NCBI GenBank assembly: GCA_945946715.1
Contig: CAMEWU010000087.1
Span: forward strand, 1-9,273
Direction: 5' to 3'
DNA: 9,273 nt
Origin: an uncultured Clostridium sp.
Lineage (GTDB): Bacteria; Bacillota; Clostridia; Lachnospirales; Lachnospiraceae
Of the stretch, positions 1 to 5,927 are shown in pieces; the first letter of the stretch is position 1, and each line of letters starts with the position of its first letter. The translations under genes were made by a program, and so were the position numbers. Under the pieces are notes generated by a model. The model was not told where the DNA came from. It did no database searches and saw only the letters and a list, made by a program, of their open reading frames with translations.

Positions 1-320
1 ATTATAAGGTAGCCAGAGGTGTACAGGAAATCTTACAGAAGTATAAAGAATTGCAGGATATCATCGCTATTCTGGGTATGGATGAATTATCAGAGGAAGA
101 TAAGCTGGTCGTATCCAGAGCCAGAAAGGTACAGAGATTCTTGTCTCAGCCATTCTTCGTAGCCGGACAGTTTACCGGTATGGAAGGTAAGTATGTACCA
201 ATCGAGGATACTATTCAGGGCTTCAAGGAGATTCTGGAAGGCAAACATGATGATGTACCGGAAAGCTATTTCCTGAATGCAGGAAGCATTGAAGATGTTC
301 TTGCTCGTGTACAGAAGTAA
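1..320 (+). CDS. atpD: F-type ATP synthase subunit beta, C-terminal part (5' end outside window)
   Basis: This is the last 105 residues of the catalytic beta subunit of the F1 sector of ATP synthase, the membrane-associated rotary complex that couples ATP synthesis or hydrolysis to ion flow. The reading frame is open from the window edge (codons in register from base 3) to TAA at 318-320. The fragment carries the hallmark C-terminal beta-subunit helical domain: the RGVQEILQKYKELQDIIAILG segment is followed by DELSEEDK, then the RARKVQRFLSQPFF and AGQFTG segments. The catalytic P-loop lies upstream of the window. The epsilon subunit gene follows after 20 bp, the standard atpD-atpC order at the end of the atp operon. 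Nothing looks damaged. The internal TTG and ATG codons are not starts; the gene simply enters from the left. Confidence 0.97.
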   Translation, partial: YKVARGVQEILQKYKELQDIIAILGMDELSEEDKLVVSRARKVQRFLSQPFFVAGQFTGMEGKYVPIEDTIQGFKEILEGKHDDVPESYFLNAGSIEDVLARVQK

Positions 321-340
321 GGCAAGAAGGTAGGTGCAGT

Positions 341-739
341 ATGGCAGATAAGACATTTCGATTAAAGATTATAGCACCGGAGCGTATCTTCTATGAGGAT
401 GACGTAGCCTTTGTTGAGTTTCGTACTACGGAAGGTGATATCGGTATCTATCCGGGACATATTGCGCTAACGTCGATTGTAGCACCAGGTGTTATAAAGA
501 TTCATACACCGTCAGGCGAAATCAAAGAGGCAGCTTTGCTGGACGGGTTTGCTGAAATTCTGGCAGATCAGGTTATGATACTTGCAGAAGCAGTGGAATG
601 GCCGGAGGAAATAGATGTAAACCGTGCCAAGGAAGCACAGATTCGTGCAGAACGCCGCATCAAGAATGAAGATGGGGATATGGATCGGGCTGAACTTGCG
701 TTAAAGCGGTCAATTGTCAGACAGAGACTTGCAAGATAA
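341..739 (+). CDS. atpC: F-type ATP synthase subunit epsilon
   Basis: This encodes the 132-residue epsilon subunit of F1, part of the rotor stalk that couples F1 to the membrane Fo ring and can inhibit ATP hydrolysis. The N-terminal beta-sandwich domain (about residues 4-85) shows the family signatures: an early LKIIAPERIFYEDDV strand, EGDIGIYPGHIAL (the conserved GxxGIxPGH-type loop), and ALLDGFAEI. The C-terminal part (about 88-132) is the helical hairpin, rich in Ala, Glu and Arg (NRAKEAQIRAERRI, then RAELALKRSIVRQRL). Length is normal for the family. The ATG at 341 follows a purine-rich AAGGTAGGTG. It sits 20 bp after atpD and is evidently co-transcribed with it; a strong hairpin terminator follows, so it is the last gene of the atp operon here. 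Confidence 0.97.
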   Translation: MADKTFRLKIIAPERIFYEDDVAFVEFRTTEGDIGIYPGHIALTSIVAPGVIKIHTPSGEIKEAALLDGFAEILADQVMILAEAVEWPEEIDVNRAKEAQIRAERRIKNEDGDMDRAELALKRSIVRQRLAR

Positions 740-753
740 TGTAAGAATATAAT

Positions 754-773
754 ATATTGCAGTGAAGCAATAT
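754..773 (+). other. Short hairpin just upstream of the atpC terminator
   Basis: ATATTGC (754-760) and GCAATAT (767-773) form a perfect 7-bp stem with a 6-base loop, in the untranslated tail of atpC and only five bases before the terminator stem. It has no U tract of its own, so it is not a separate terminator. A role in protecting the 3' end or aiding pausing is possible but is only inference. Confidence 0.4.
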
Positions 774-778
774 GAAAG

Positions 779-824
779 AAAGCAGCAGTTTTCGTGTGAG
801 AGCATGAGAACTGCTGCTTTTATA
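779..824 (+). terminator. Rho-independent terminator of the atp operon, possibly bidirectional
   Basis: AAAGCAGCAGTT (779-790) pairs perfectly with AACTGCTGCTTT (809-820). The stem can extend inward to about 797/802 with wobble pairs and is followed by a TTTTAT tract. On the minus strand the same hairpin is followed by TTTCTTTC, so it could also stop transcripts from the convergent small gene ending at 837. Confidence 0.9.
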
Positions 825-836
825 ATTGACATATTA

Positions 837-1097
837 TTATCGATCCTTTAGTTTCTTCAAAATTTCATTCACATCATATTCCGGAGCAAAGGACTTTGCA
901 ACATCACAAATATGTTGGATAGTATTCAAGTCTTCTTCTAATTCTTCGGCAATTGTAACAGGGGCTTTGTTCTTCCGGAGCTTACGACAGATTTGTTCGA
1001 TTAATTTGGTTGATTCTCCATCATTGAATCCATCTTCATAGCCCTCATCGTGCAGAGTTTTTTTATGCAATTCTTCATCATATTCATATATACTCAT
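837..1097 (-). CDS. Small protein resembling the C-terminal tail of Rpn/PD-(D/E)XK transposase-family nucleases
   Basis: This 86-residue, highly charged protein starts MSIYEYDEELHKKTLHDEGY and continues with EDGFNDGES, then helical segments ending EILKKLKDR. A start such as YEYDEE..H followed by an acidic or basic stretch and G-x-x-x-G-type repeats is typical of the C-terminal tails of Rpn-family recombination-promoting nucleases (PD-(D/E)XK family transposases) common in Clostridia. Those proteins are about 300 residues long and carry their nuclease residues in the missing N-terminal part, so no catalytic motif is expected or seen here. The ATG at 1095-1097 has a good GGAGG (1106-1110) eight bases upstream, so the tail is probably translated on its own. 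It faces atpC across a shared terminator. It could be a stand-alone regulatory tail, a decay remnant, or an unrelated small protein. The family link is by eye. Confidence 0.6.
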   Translation of the reverse strand: MSIYEYDEELHKKTLHDEGYEDGFNDGESTKLIEQICRKLRKNKAPVTIAEELEEDLNTIQHICDVAKSFAPEYDVNEILKKLKDR

Positions 1098-1120
1098 CTT
1101 AATTACCTCCGCTTTATTCG

Positions 1121-1135
1121 CTAATAAGAAGTCAT
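1121..1135 (-). CDS. Four-codon mini-ORF (M-T-S-Y-stop) upstream of the Rpn-tail-like gene
   Basis: On the minus strand AAAGGAGG (1143-1150) stands seven bases before an ATG (1133-1135) that opens a four-codon frame ending in TAG, 23 bp before the start of the 86-residue gene. The ribosome site is closer to consensus than that of the following gene. It may be a leader peptide that feeds ribosomes to the downstream start, or the surviving start of a larger gene whose body was deleted. Both readings are inference. Confidence 0.35.
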   Translation of the reverse strand: MTSY

Positions 1136-1161
1136 TCAGTATCCTCCTTTAATTGAATGTG

Positions 1162-1195
1162 GCAGGAGGATTTTTCACGGAACCTCCTGCTTTTG
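1162..1195 (+). terminator. Terminator-like hairpin with no plus-strand gene before it
   Basis: GCAGGAGG (1162-1169) and CCTCCTGC (1183-1190) form a perfect 8-bp GC-rich stem with a 13-base loop, followed by TTTTGT. In form it is a plus-strand terminator, but no plus-strand gene ends nearby: the preceding gene is on the minus strand and the atp operon already has its own terminator. It may be a leftover from a lost gene. Confidence 0.55.
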
Positions 1196-1197
1196 TA

Positions 1198-1492
1198 AAT
1201 TGAGATTAAAAGCATTGATGTTCCTGATTATCTGAATATAAGATGGTGCCACATGGTATAAATATAGGATGTAAGCACCCAAACTGATATAGAAAATGCT
1301 TTGATATGATAATAACATAAAGAAAAGAGAAGAGCAAGAAATTTTTAACTCTCTTATAAAAGAATAAATAAGAAAAAAATAGAAAGTATAGTAATAAGAA
1401 CAAACAGAATACACACAGAATGAAGATGGGGACATTTAGTATAGTGCAACTCACCGTACACAAAGTGTCACTTACCTTGGTATGAATTGTAT
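1198..1492. other. AT-rich intergenic stretch without a convincing gene
   Basis: Between the hairpin at 1162-1195 and the LytTR promoter the sequence is A-rich on the plus strand with runs of short purine-rich words. Two overlapping minus-strand frames stay open over 1175-1463, but they read as Phe/Tyr/Ile/Leu-rich low-complexity chains expected from AT-rich DNA and have no ribosome site. A weak TTGATG (1215-1220) and TATAAG (1237-1242) pair leads to no gene. The right end contains the LytTR direct repeat listed separately. Confidence 0.6.
1449..1476 (+). promoter_or_regulatory. Candidate LytTR operator: two direct repeats 21 bp apart
   Basis: ACTCACC (1449-1455) recurs as ACTTACC (1470-1476), matching 6 of 7 bases with a start-to-start distance of 21 bp, two helical turns. 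LytTR-domain regulators are known to bind pairs of short direct repeats with this geometry. The pair ends 16 bp before the presumed -35 of the LytTR gene, a typical activator position. The repeat and spacing are seen; the binding protein is inferred to be the adjacent regulator. Confidence 0.5.
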
Positions 1493-1521
1493 TTTACATA
1501 GGTACTTGTTACAATGATACT
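1493..1521 (+). promoter_or_regulatory. Candidate promoter of the LytTR-DUF3021-ABC unit
   Basis: TTTACA (1493-1498) lies 17 bases before GATACT (1516-1521), a sigma-A-like -35/-10 pair with an imperfect -10. It would start transcription near 1528, just ahead of the AGGGAGG ribosome site at 1535-1541. The weak -10 fits a promoter that needs an activator at the upstream direct repeats. Confidence 0.5.
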
Positions 1522-1547
1522 GTATTCAGATTACAGGGAGGATGCCA

Positions 1548-1994
1548 ATGAAGTATACGATACGAAAAGTAACAGAGGGAGAAGAAGAAGTCATTATAAA
1601 TTACATAGAAATGACGCCGGAAATAGAGCGGATGATTCGTCTGTTGAACGGGGAGCAAAGAAAGCTAATCGGCTGGGATGAAAAGACCTCTGTGATTCTG
1701 GAGCCACAAGATATCTTATACATAGAAAGTGTAGACGGCAGAACCTTTGCTTATATGGAGAAACAGGTTTTGAAGTTAGATGATACATTAAATCAGTTAG
1801 AGCAGATACTAAATGATATTAATTTCTTTCGGTGTAGTAAATCTATGATTATCAACATTGATAAGGTTCGTACGTTAAGGAGTATGCCATCGAATCGTAT
1901 TGATGCTACGATGCAGAATGGAGAGCACATTGTGATATCACGAACCTATGCATCTGATTTTCGAAAACGCTTAAAGGGAGGTAGAGTCTCATGA
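1548..1994 (+). CDS. Stand-alone LytTR DNA-binding regulator
   Basis: This 148-residue protein consists of a short N-terminal segment and a C-terminal LytTR domain (about residues 45-143). The domain shows its usual landmarks: DILYIESVDGRTFAYM (56-70), then the FFRCSKSMIINIDKV stretch (93-107) that typically precedes the DNA-contacting region, and HIVISRTYASDFRKRL (127-142). It has no receiver domain, so it is a single-domain regulator of the kind paired with a membrane protein instead of a histidine kinase. ATG 1548 is preferred over the in-frame ATG at 1542 because AGGGAGG at 1535-1541 is then six bases upstream. Its stop overlaps the next start by four bases (ATGA), so the DUF3021 gene is translationally coupled. 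Direct repeats upstream suggest autoregulation. Confidence 0.92.
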   Translation: MKYTIRKVTEGEEEVIINYIEMTPEIERMIRLLNGEQRKLIGWDEKTSVILEPQDILYIESVDGRTFAYMEKQVLKLDDTLNQLEQILNDINFFRCSKSMIINIDKVRTLRSMPSNRIDATMQNGEHIVISRTYASDFRKRLKGGRVS

Positions 1995-2470
1995 AAAGGC
2001 AGAAGAATAAGTTGACCCCATGGGAACGGTATTTGACAGAAGAAATCGGAATTGAATTTAAAGCTTGTCTGTATTTTTACTGCATTCTATTCTTCTATTC
2101 CATGTACAAGGTAATTGGTGGAAGCTGGGATGCAAGTATTATTCATATGGCAGAAATGATTTTAGCTACTTATGGAATGGGGTACCTGCAGGTTTATGGA
2201 TTGTCCAATTTTGATGAAGGGGAACAGTTGAAAGTTAGAGAAGTATTATACATAATTCTTTGTTCCGGAATCTATACCGGTATTTCCATCCTGGGAAAGT
2301 GGTTTGACCGGAATATAGTAATGAGTCTTTGCTTTTTTGTATATATGATTCTTGCCTATGCCTGTGCATTTCTTGTATATAAACTGAAACGGAATATTGA
2401 TGGAAAAATGTTGAATGAAGATTTAAAAGCTTTTCAGGAAAGGGGAGATTCAGATGGGAAATGTAATTGA
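1991..2470 (+). CDS. DUF3021 family membrane protein, partner of the LytTR regulator
   Basis: This 159-residue integral membrane protein has four predicted membrane helices (about residues 21-41, 49-69, 84-102 and 109-131), a basic N-terminus and a charged cytoplasmic tail. Size, helix pattern and position directly after a lone LytTR gene match the DUF3021 family. In LytTR regulatory systems of streptococci and relatives a small membrane protein of this kind restrains its LytTR partner, and that role is inferred here. The start overlaps the LytTR stop (ATGA at 1991-1994), and the end overlaps the ABC ATPase gene by 17 bp, so all are made from one transcript. The signal sensed is unknown. Confidence 0.85.
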   Translation: MKRQKNKLTPWERYLTEEIGIEFKACLYFYCILFFYSMYKVIGGSWDASIIHMAEMILATYGMGYLQVYGLSNFDEGEQLKVREVLYIILCSGIYTGISILGKWFDRNIVMSLCFFVYMILAYACAFLVYKLKRNIDGKMLNEDLKAFQERGDSDGKCN

Positions 2471-3278
2471 AATCAGTGGTCTTACGAAGAATTATGGAAA
2501 ACACAGAGGTGTTTCGGATGTAAGCTTTTCCGTAGAAGAAGGAGATATATTTGGATTCTTAGGCCCTAATGGAGCCGGAAAATCAACTACCATTCGTTCC
2601 ATGTTGGGACTTATTCAGTATGAAAGCGGCAGTGTGAAACTGTTAAATAAGAGCTTAAAAGAACACAGGGAGGAGATTCTCAGTGAAATTGGTTATATGC
2701 CTTCGGAAGCCATGTTCTATCCTTACATGAAGGTGAAGGAAGTAATAAAAATGGCAGCAGATGTCCGGAAACAGGACTGCAGCCAGGAGGCACAGAAGCT
2801 GTGTGAACGATTACAGGTGGATACAGATAAAAAAATCAGTGATTTGTCGCTAGGGAATCGGAAAAAGGTTAGTATTATCTGTGCCATGCAGCATAGACCA
2901 AAGTTATTTATTTTTGATGAACCGACCAGTGGACTGGACCCTTTGATGCAGGTGGAATTTTTCAAATTAATTCAGGAATATGTGAAAGAGGGTGCAACCT
3001 GTATGCTGTCTACCCATGTGCTTTCTGAAATCAAAAAGTACTGTCGGACCGTGGCAATTATGAAAGAAGGACAAGTACAATGTATTGATACCGTTGCCAA
3101 TATGACCAAGACAAATGCAAAAAGAATTCGAATGATCCGGGATGGAAAACAGGAGGATTTTATCTTTAAAGGTGATTTGAACCGCTTGGTAGATGAATTC
3201 ACAGGTCATGATATTACAGATATTTTGATTGAAGACCCGTCTTTGGATGAGATTTTTATGCATTTTTATGAAAAGTAG
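2454..3278 (+). CDS. ABC transporter ATP-binding protein
   Basis: This 274-residue nucleotide-binding subunit pairs with the permease encoded next. The Walker A motif GPNGAGKST is at residues 37-45. The signature LSLGNRKK at 131-138 is a degenerate form of LSGGQ, as often seen in this exporter class. Walker B LFIFDEPTSGLDP runs from 151 to 163 and the switch His is at 188 (STHVLS). The Q-loop position reads YMPSE rather than YxPQ, a common variant in BcrA/CcmA-type ATPases. The roughly 60-residue C-terminal extension after 210 resembles that of ABC-2 exporters. The gene begins inside the end of the DUF3021 frame, with GGGGAG just upstream of ATG 2454. The substrate cannot be read from the sequence; antimicrobial-peptide or drug export is a possibility only. 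Confidence 0.93.
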   Translation: MGNVIEISGLTKNYGKHRGVSDVSFSVEEGDIFGFLGPNGAGKSTTIRSMLGLIQYESGSVKLLNKSLKEHREEILSEIGYMPSEAMFYPYMKVKEVIKMAADVRKQDCSQEAQKLCERLQVDTDKKISDLSLGNRKKVSIICAMQHRPKLFIFDEPTSGLDPLMQVEFFKLIQEYVKEGATCMLSTHVLSEIKKYCRTVAIMKEGQVQCIDTVANMTKTNAKRIRMIRDGKQEDFIFKGDLNRLVDEFTGHDITDILIEDPSLDEIFMHFYEK

Positions 3279-3294
3279 GAAGGGGGATTTTCGT

Positions 3295-4086
3295 ATGCTT
3301 ACAATTTTGAAACATGAATGGAAATCTTGTATAAAAAACTGGATGATATGGACAATTTGTGTAGGTGGAATGAGCTTTGCCTGTATTTTGCTTTTTTCCA
3401 GTATGCAGGAAAGCATGGAAGGAATGGCTGAGAATTTCGCATCTATGGGTGCATTTTCAGATGCTTTCGGAATGAGTCAGTTAAGTATTGCTACCCTGGT
3501 AGGATTCTATGCCACAGAAGTTGGTACGATTCATGGGCTGGGAGGTGCCATGTTTGCTGCTATTATAGGTACCGTTATGCTGTCAAAGGAAGAGGATGGA
3601 CATACCAGTGAGTTTTTATTCTCCCTTCCTATTTCAAGAGGGAAGATTTTAATAACGAAATGGTGTGCGGTTGTAATGAATGTTCTTCTGTTCAATATAG
3701 TTTGCGTATGTTTATATGTGCTGGGATTTATAGCATTAGGAGAAGAGATTCCTGTGCAGGAATTTGCTTTGTATCACGGAATGCAGGTGGTTATGCAGTT
3801 GGAAATTGCTGCTATCTGCTTTGGCGTGTCTGCCTGTATGAAGAAGAATAAGTTCGGTGTGGGGCTGGGAATTGTTTTGTTATTTTACGCCTATGATATG
3901 ATGGCAAGAGTCATTCCGGATTTATCGGATTATAAGATTATCAGTCCATTTTCTTATGCAAATGCAACGGACCTGTTTAGTACAGGTGAAATATCCGTAT
4001 CTGCAACAGTAATCGGTGTTGTAATGCTGATTGTAAGTCTTTGTGTAGCATACATAGTATATACTAGAAGAGATTTGGCAGCGTAA
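3295..4086 (+). CDS. ABC-2 type transporter permease
   Basis: This 263-residue membrane protein has about six hydrophobic helices (near residues 15-36, 79-96, 121-148, 163-182, 187-206 and 235-256), the fold of an ABC-2 exporter permease. The cytoplasmic LSKEEDGHTSEFLFSLPISR stretch (96-115), followed by GKILITKW, is the characteristic E-x-x-G-x-x-E-x-L-x-x-x-P-x-S-R coupling segment of this class. ATG 3295 is chosen because an AGGAAGGGGG purine run (3277-3286) lies just upstream. Longer in-frame extensions to 3229 would run back into the ATPase gene and add a soluble tail that does not fit. The gene follows the ATPase by 16 bp. It is the last gene of the LytTR-controlled unit; no clear terminator separates it from the next gene. 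Confidence 0.9.
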   Translation: MLTILKHEWKSCIKNWMIWTICVGGMSFACILLFSSMQESMEGMAENFASMGAFSDAFGMSQLSIATLVGFYATEVGTIHGLGGAMFAAIIGTVMLSKEEDGHTSEFLFSLPISRGKILITKWCAVVMNVLLFNIVCVCLYVLGFIALGEEIPVQEFALYHGMQVVMQLEIAAICFGVSACMKKNKFGVGLGIVLLFYAYDMMARVIPDLSDYKIISPFSYANATDLFSTGEISVSATVIGVVMLIVSLCVAYIVYTRRDLAA

Positions 4087-4165
4087 TCTTAAGAGCCCAA
4101 TGCATAGATACTTTCTGTTTTGGTAATACTTGGTACTAAGAAATCCATTAGTCAGGAGGTTAGAT

Positions 4166-4921
4166 ATGAAAGTATCAAGTAAGGTTTCTTTAATTGCATT
4201 GGTTTGGCTTGCTGTTTTGGTACAGCTTCTTATTAATCGGGGCTTACAACAACCTGGGGATGTAGTTGAAGCATTTAGCAGCAGTGAAGCGATACCGGTA
4301 GAGACTTGTATAAGTGCTTATGGGGATTTTGGAGAAATGGAGCTGGCGGGAGATACGAAGAATACCATGCTTCGTAATCTGGCAAAGCAGTTAGGCATTA
4401 CAGATGGCTATGAGGTCACAGCATCTGAAGGAGAAGGTTACCGGGAGAGTACATTAACAAAGAATGGAAAATATGGAAAGACAGTGCTTCAGATTGTTAG
4501 TCTGGATACCGTAAAGGAAGATAGGGAAACGGTTACCCGGCAACTGATTCTCAGCGACATTACCATTTATAATGACCTGGAATATGCTATGGAATGCAAG
4601 GAAGTGCTGGAGGATATTTATCAGCAGATTGGGATAGAACCCAATGTAAATGTGTATATCAAAGGTAAGACAGATGGGAACCTTTCGGAGAAACAACGAC
4701 AGGAGTTAGTAGATGGAATTTTTGAAGATTTACATGCAGAGGTAGTACAGGAGTTGGATAATGAGAACTTCTATTGTGTATATGGTTATACCAGCCGGTT
4801 TGACCGGGTGATTTATCAGAATGGAAAGAAAATAAATGTAAATCTTGCCATTACCTATAATGAAGAAGAGGATATGACTTATCTGCATTTGGCAGTCCCG
4901 TATATCAGTCAGTCCTTTTAA
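4166..4921 (+). CDS. ywmB: YwmB-family (TATA-box-binding-like fold) secreted or anchored protein
   Basis: This encodes 251 residues. An N-terminal hydrophobic segment (about 8-24) acts as a signal peptide or membrane anchor, and the rest is soluble and probably extracytoplasmic. The body matches the YwmB family by overall plan: two repeated alpha/beta halves, with segments such as GITDGYEVTASEGEGYRE, then NGKYGKTVLQIVS, and later FYCVYGYTSRFDRVI with a YLHLAVPYI end. Function in the family is unknown. In Bacillus subtilis ywmB lies downstream of atpC and just before murAA and spoIID, and the position here behind the atp operon agrees. ATG 4166 is set by AGGAGGT at 4154-4160, five bases upstream; an in-frame TTG at 4130 lacks such a site. 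A terminator follows directly. Confidence 0.7.
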   Translation: MKVSSKVSLIALVWLAVLVQLLINRGLQQPGDVVEAFSSSEAIPVETCISAYGDFGEMELAGDTKNTMLRNLAKQLGITDGYEVTASEGEGYRESTLTKNGKYGKTVLQIVSLDTVKEDRETVTRQLILSDITIYNDLEYAMECKEVLEDIYQQIGIEPNVNVYIKGKTDGNLSEKQRQELVDGIFEDLHAEVVQELDNENFYCVYGYTSRFDRVIYQNGKKINVNLAITYNEEEDMTYLHLAVPYISQSF

Positions 4922-4928
4922 GGATAAT

Positions 4929-4972
4929 GAAAGCCGGAATGGTGCATGGGAATGCACAACTCCGGCTTTTAT
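4929..4972 (+). terminator. Rho-independent terminator after the YwmB-family gene
   Basis: AAAGCCGGA (4930-4938) pairs with TCCGGCTTT (4961-4969). After a small internal loop a second stem GTGCAT (4942-4947) pairs with ATGCAC (4952-4957), and TTTTAT follows. It also lies between convergent genes and could act on minus-strand transcripts of the LUD gene, though the T-tract on that side is weaker. Confidence 0.85.
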
Positions 4973-5018
4973 CATTTTAATTGAATTAGTATTTCAATAT
5001 TTACAATGAAAATATAAT

Positions 5019-5657
5019 TTAGTATCCGTACTCTTCGCCAATTAGAATCACTTTGATTCTTCCCTTGATACGAGAGTATCGAGTAATAACCTCCTGGCAG
5101 CAGATGGTTTCCGGTGACAGACAATCACCGCAGATACCGGTAACTGCACAAGGGGTCTTACAGTTTAAACGGACGGTATTGGGTGGTGTGGCACAATTCT
5201 TGACCCGTTTGACAGCAGATTCTACATCCGGACAAACTTTGTTCATCCCCGCCAGAATGATGATATGCTCCGGACCATGAATCAGACATGCTACCCGGTT
5301 TCCTGCACCGTCAATATTAACCAACTGCCCATCTAAAGTGATAGCATTGGTACTCATAAAATAGTAATCTGCAAGGGTTGTTTTAGCATAAATATCCCGT
5401 TTTTCCTCTGGAGTTGTTGCAGTCATACGGTCAATTAAGGTATAATTTCCGGCATGTAATGCATCCATCATACCGGTTTCGCTTAGGGTCATGGAGCCGC
5501 CCCAGCTAATGACAGAGCCTTCCGGCATAAGGGATAAAGCTTTTTGAACGGCAGAAGCGGCATCCGGACAGTAGTAGCCTTCCATGTTCCGCTTTTCCAG
5601 ATTCTTAATGATAGTTGCAGCCTGATTTTCATAAAAGGTAGTCTTTGGTGATGACAT
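5019..5657 (-). CDS. LUD-domain protein (lactate utilization protein family, stand-alone clostridial type)
   Basis: This 212-residue protein carries a LUD (LutB/LutC, formerly DUF162) domain. Visible marks are YYCPDAASAVQKAL (28-41), then VISWGGSMTLSETG (49-62), then YFMSTNAITLDGQLVNIDGAGNR running to 121 and VACLIHGPEHIIILAGMNK (122-140). The C-terminal third holds a cysteine-rich patch (Cys 166, 170, 176, 179, 186, 187) in an NCKTPCAVTGICGDC and SPETICC arrangement, typical of the stand-alone clostridial version and suggestive of metal or Fe-S binding. LutB/LutC act in L-lactate oxidation, but no lutA or lutB neighbours are present, so the substrate is open. The start is supported by AAAGGAAGGA upstream (5667-5676). 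A Fur-box-like site overlaps the presumed -10. Confidence 0.88.
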   Translation of the reverse strand: MSSPKTTFYENQAATIIKNLEKRNMEGYYCPDAASAVQKALSLMPEGSVISWGGSMTLSETGMMDALHAGNYTLIDRMTATTPEEKRDIYAKTTLADYYFMSTNAITLDGQLVNIDGAGNRVACLIHGPEHIIILAGMNKVCPDVESAVKRVKNCATPPNTVRLNCKTPCAVTGICGDCLSPETICCQEVITRYSRIKGRIKVILIGEEYGY

Positions 5658-5717
5658 AATTGATATTCCTTCCTTTCGTGTTTTTTAGTTTCAGAATGTT
5701 GATTCTGTTAATGTTTT

Positions 5718-5736
5718 CATACTGATTATCATTATA
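5718..5736 (-). promoter_or_regulatory. Fur-box-like sequence over the LUD gene promoter
   Basis: Read on the minus strand, TATAATGATAATCAGTATG agrees with the classical 19-bp Fur box (GATAATGATAATCATTATC) at 16 of 19 positions. It sits 60 bp upstream of the LUD start and covers the presumed -10 TATAAT, a normal place for a repressor of the Fur/PerR family. AT-rich DNA yields such matches by chance, so regulation by iron or peroxide is a hypothesis. Confidence 0.4.
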
Positions 5737-5759
5737 GTCTGTTCTGGCATGGGGAGCAA
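5731..5759 (-). promoter_or_regulatory. Candidate promoter of the LUD gene
   Basis: On the minus strand a consensus TATAAT (5731-5736) is preceded, after 17 bases, by TTGCTC (5754-5759), a partial -35. Transcription would begin near 5724, giving a leader of about 65 bases before the LUD start. Confidence 0.45.
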
Positions 5760-5908
5760 TGAAATTCTTTGATACCATAGATATATTTATTCGGACGGTA
5801 ATCGGTAGTACCGTCGATCATAAGATTTTCTTTGAAAATATCTCTGCCGGCTAAGGTTAAAGTTTTTCCGGAAATATCCATGAAGAAATAATACTGAAAA
5901 ATGTTATC
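5732..5908 (-). pseudogene. Possible remnant of an unrecognised gene (short minus-strand frame)
   Basis: A minus-strand frame runs for 58 codons to TAA at 5732-5734. From the only ATG (5879-5881) it would give 49 residues starting MDISGKTLTLAGRDIF and ending KEFHCSPCQNRL. The composition looks protein-like, with charged residues, Gly, Pro, Tyr and a C-x-x-C pair, in contrast to the low-complexity frames elsewhere. There is no ribosome site before the ATG. The same frame extends upstream past two adjacent TAG codons (5909-5914) with FVKHSDG before them, as if a longer coding sequence had been interrupted. I do not recognise the family. It could be a decayed 3' end, an expressed small protein, or chance. 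Confidence 0.35.
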
Positions 5909-5927
5909 CTACTATCCATCAGAATGC

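Noticed and set aside
1215..1242. TTGATG (1215-1220) and TATAAG (1237-1242) as a promoter
   Set aside because: Spacing of 16 bp is acceptable, but the elements are weak and no gene or structured RNA follows.
1175..1463. Two overlapping minus-strand frames of about 85 residues
   Set aside because: They are low-complexity Phe/Tyr/Leu/Ile-rich translations of A-rich DNA with no ribosome site, overlapping each other, the hairpin and the LytTR operator region.
2967..3416. 149-residue minus-strand frame opposite the ABC ATPase and permease
   Set aside because: It is antisense to two well-supported genes, has no recognisable motif, and is a frame shadow.
4120..4135. Direct repeat TTGGTA (4120-4125 and 4130-4135) before ywmB
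   Set aside because: The six-base repeat at 10-bp spacing is short, and no supporting promoter or known operator geometry was found.
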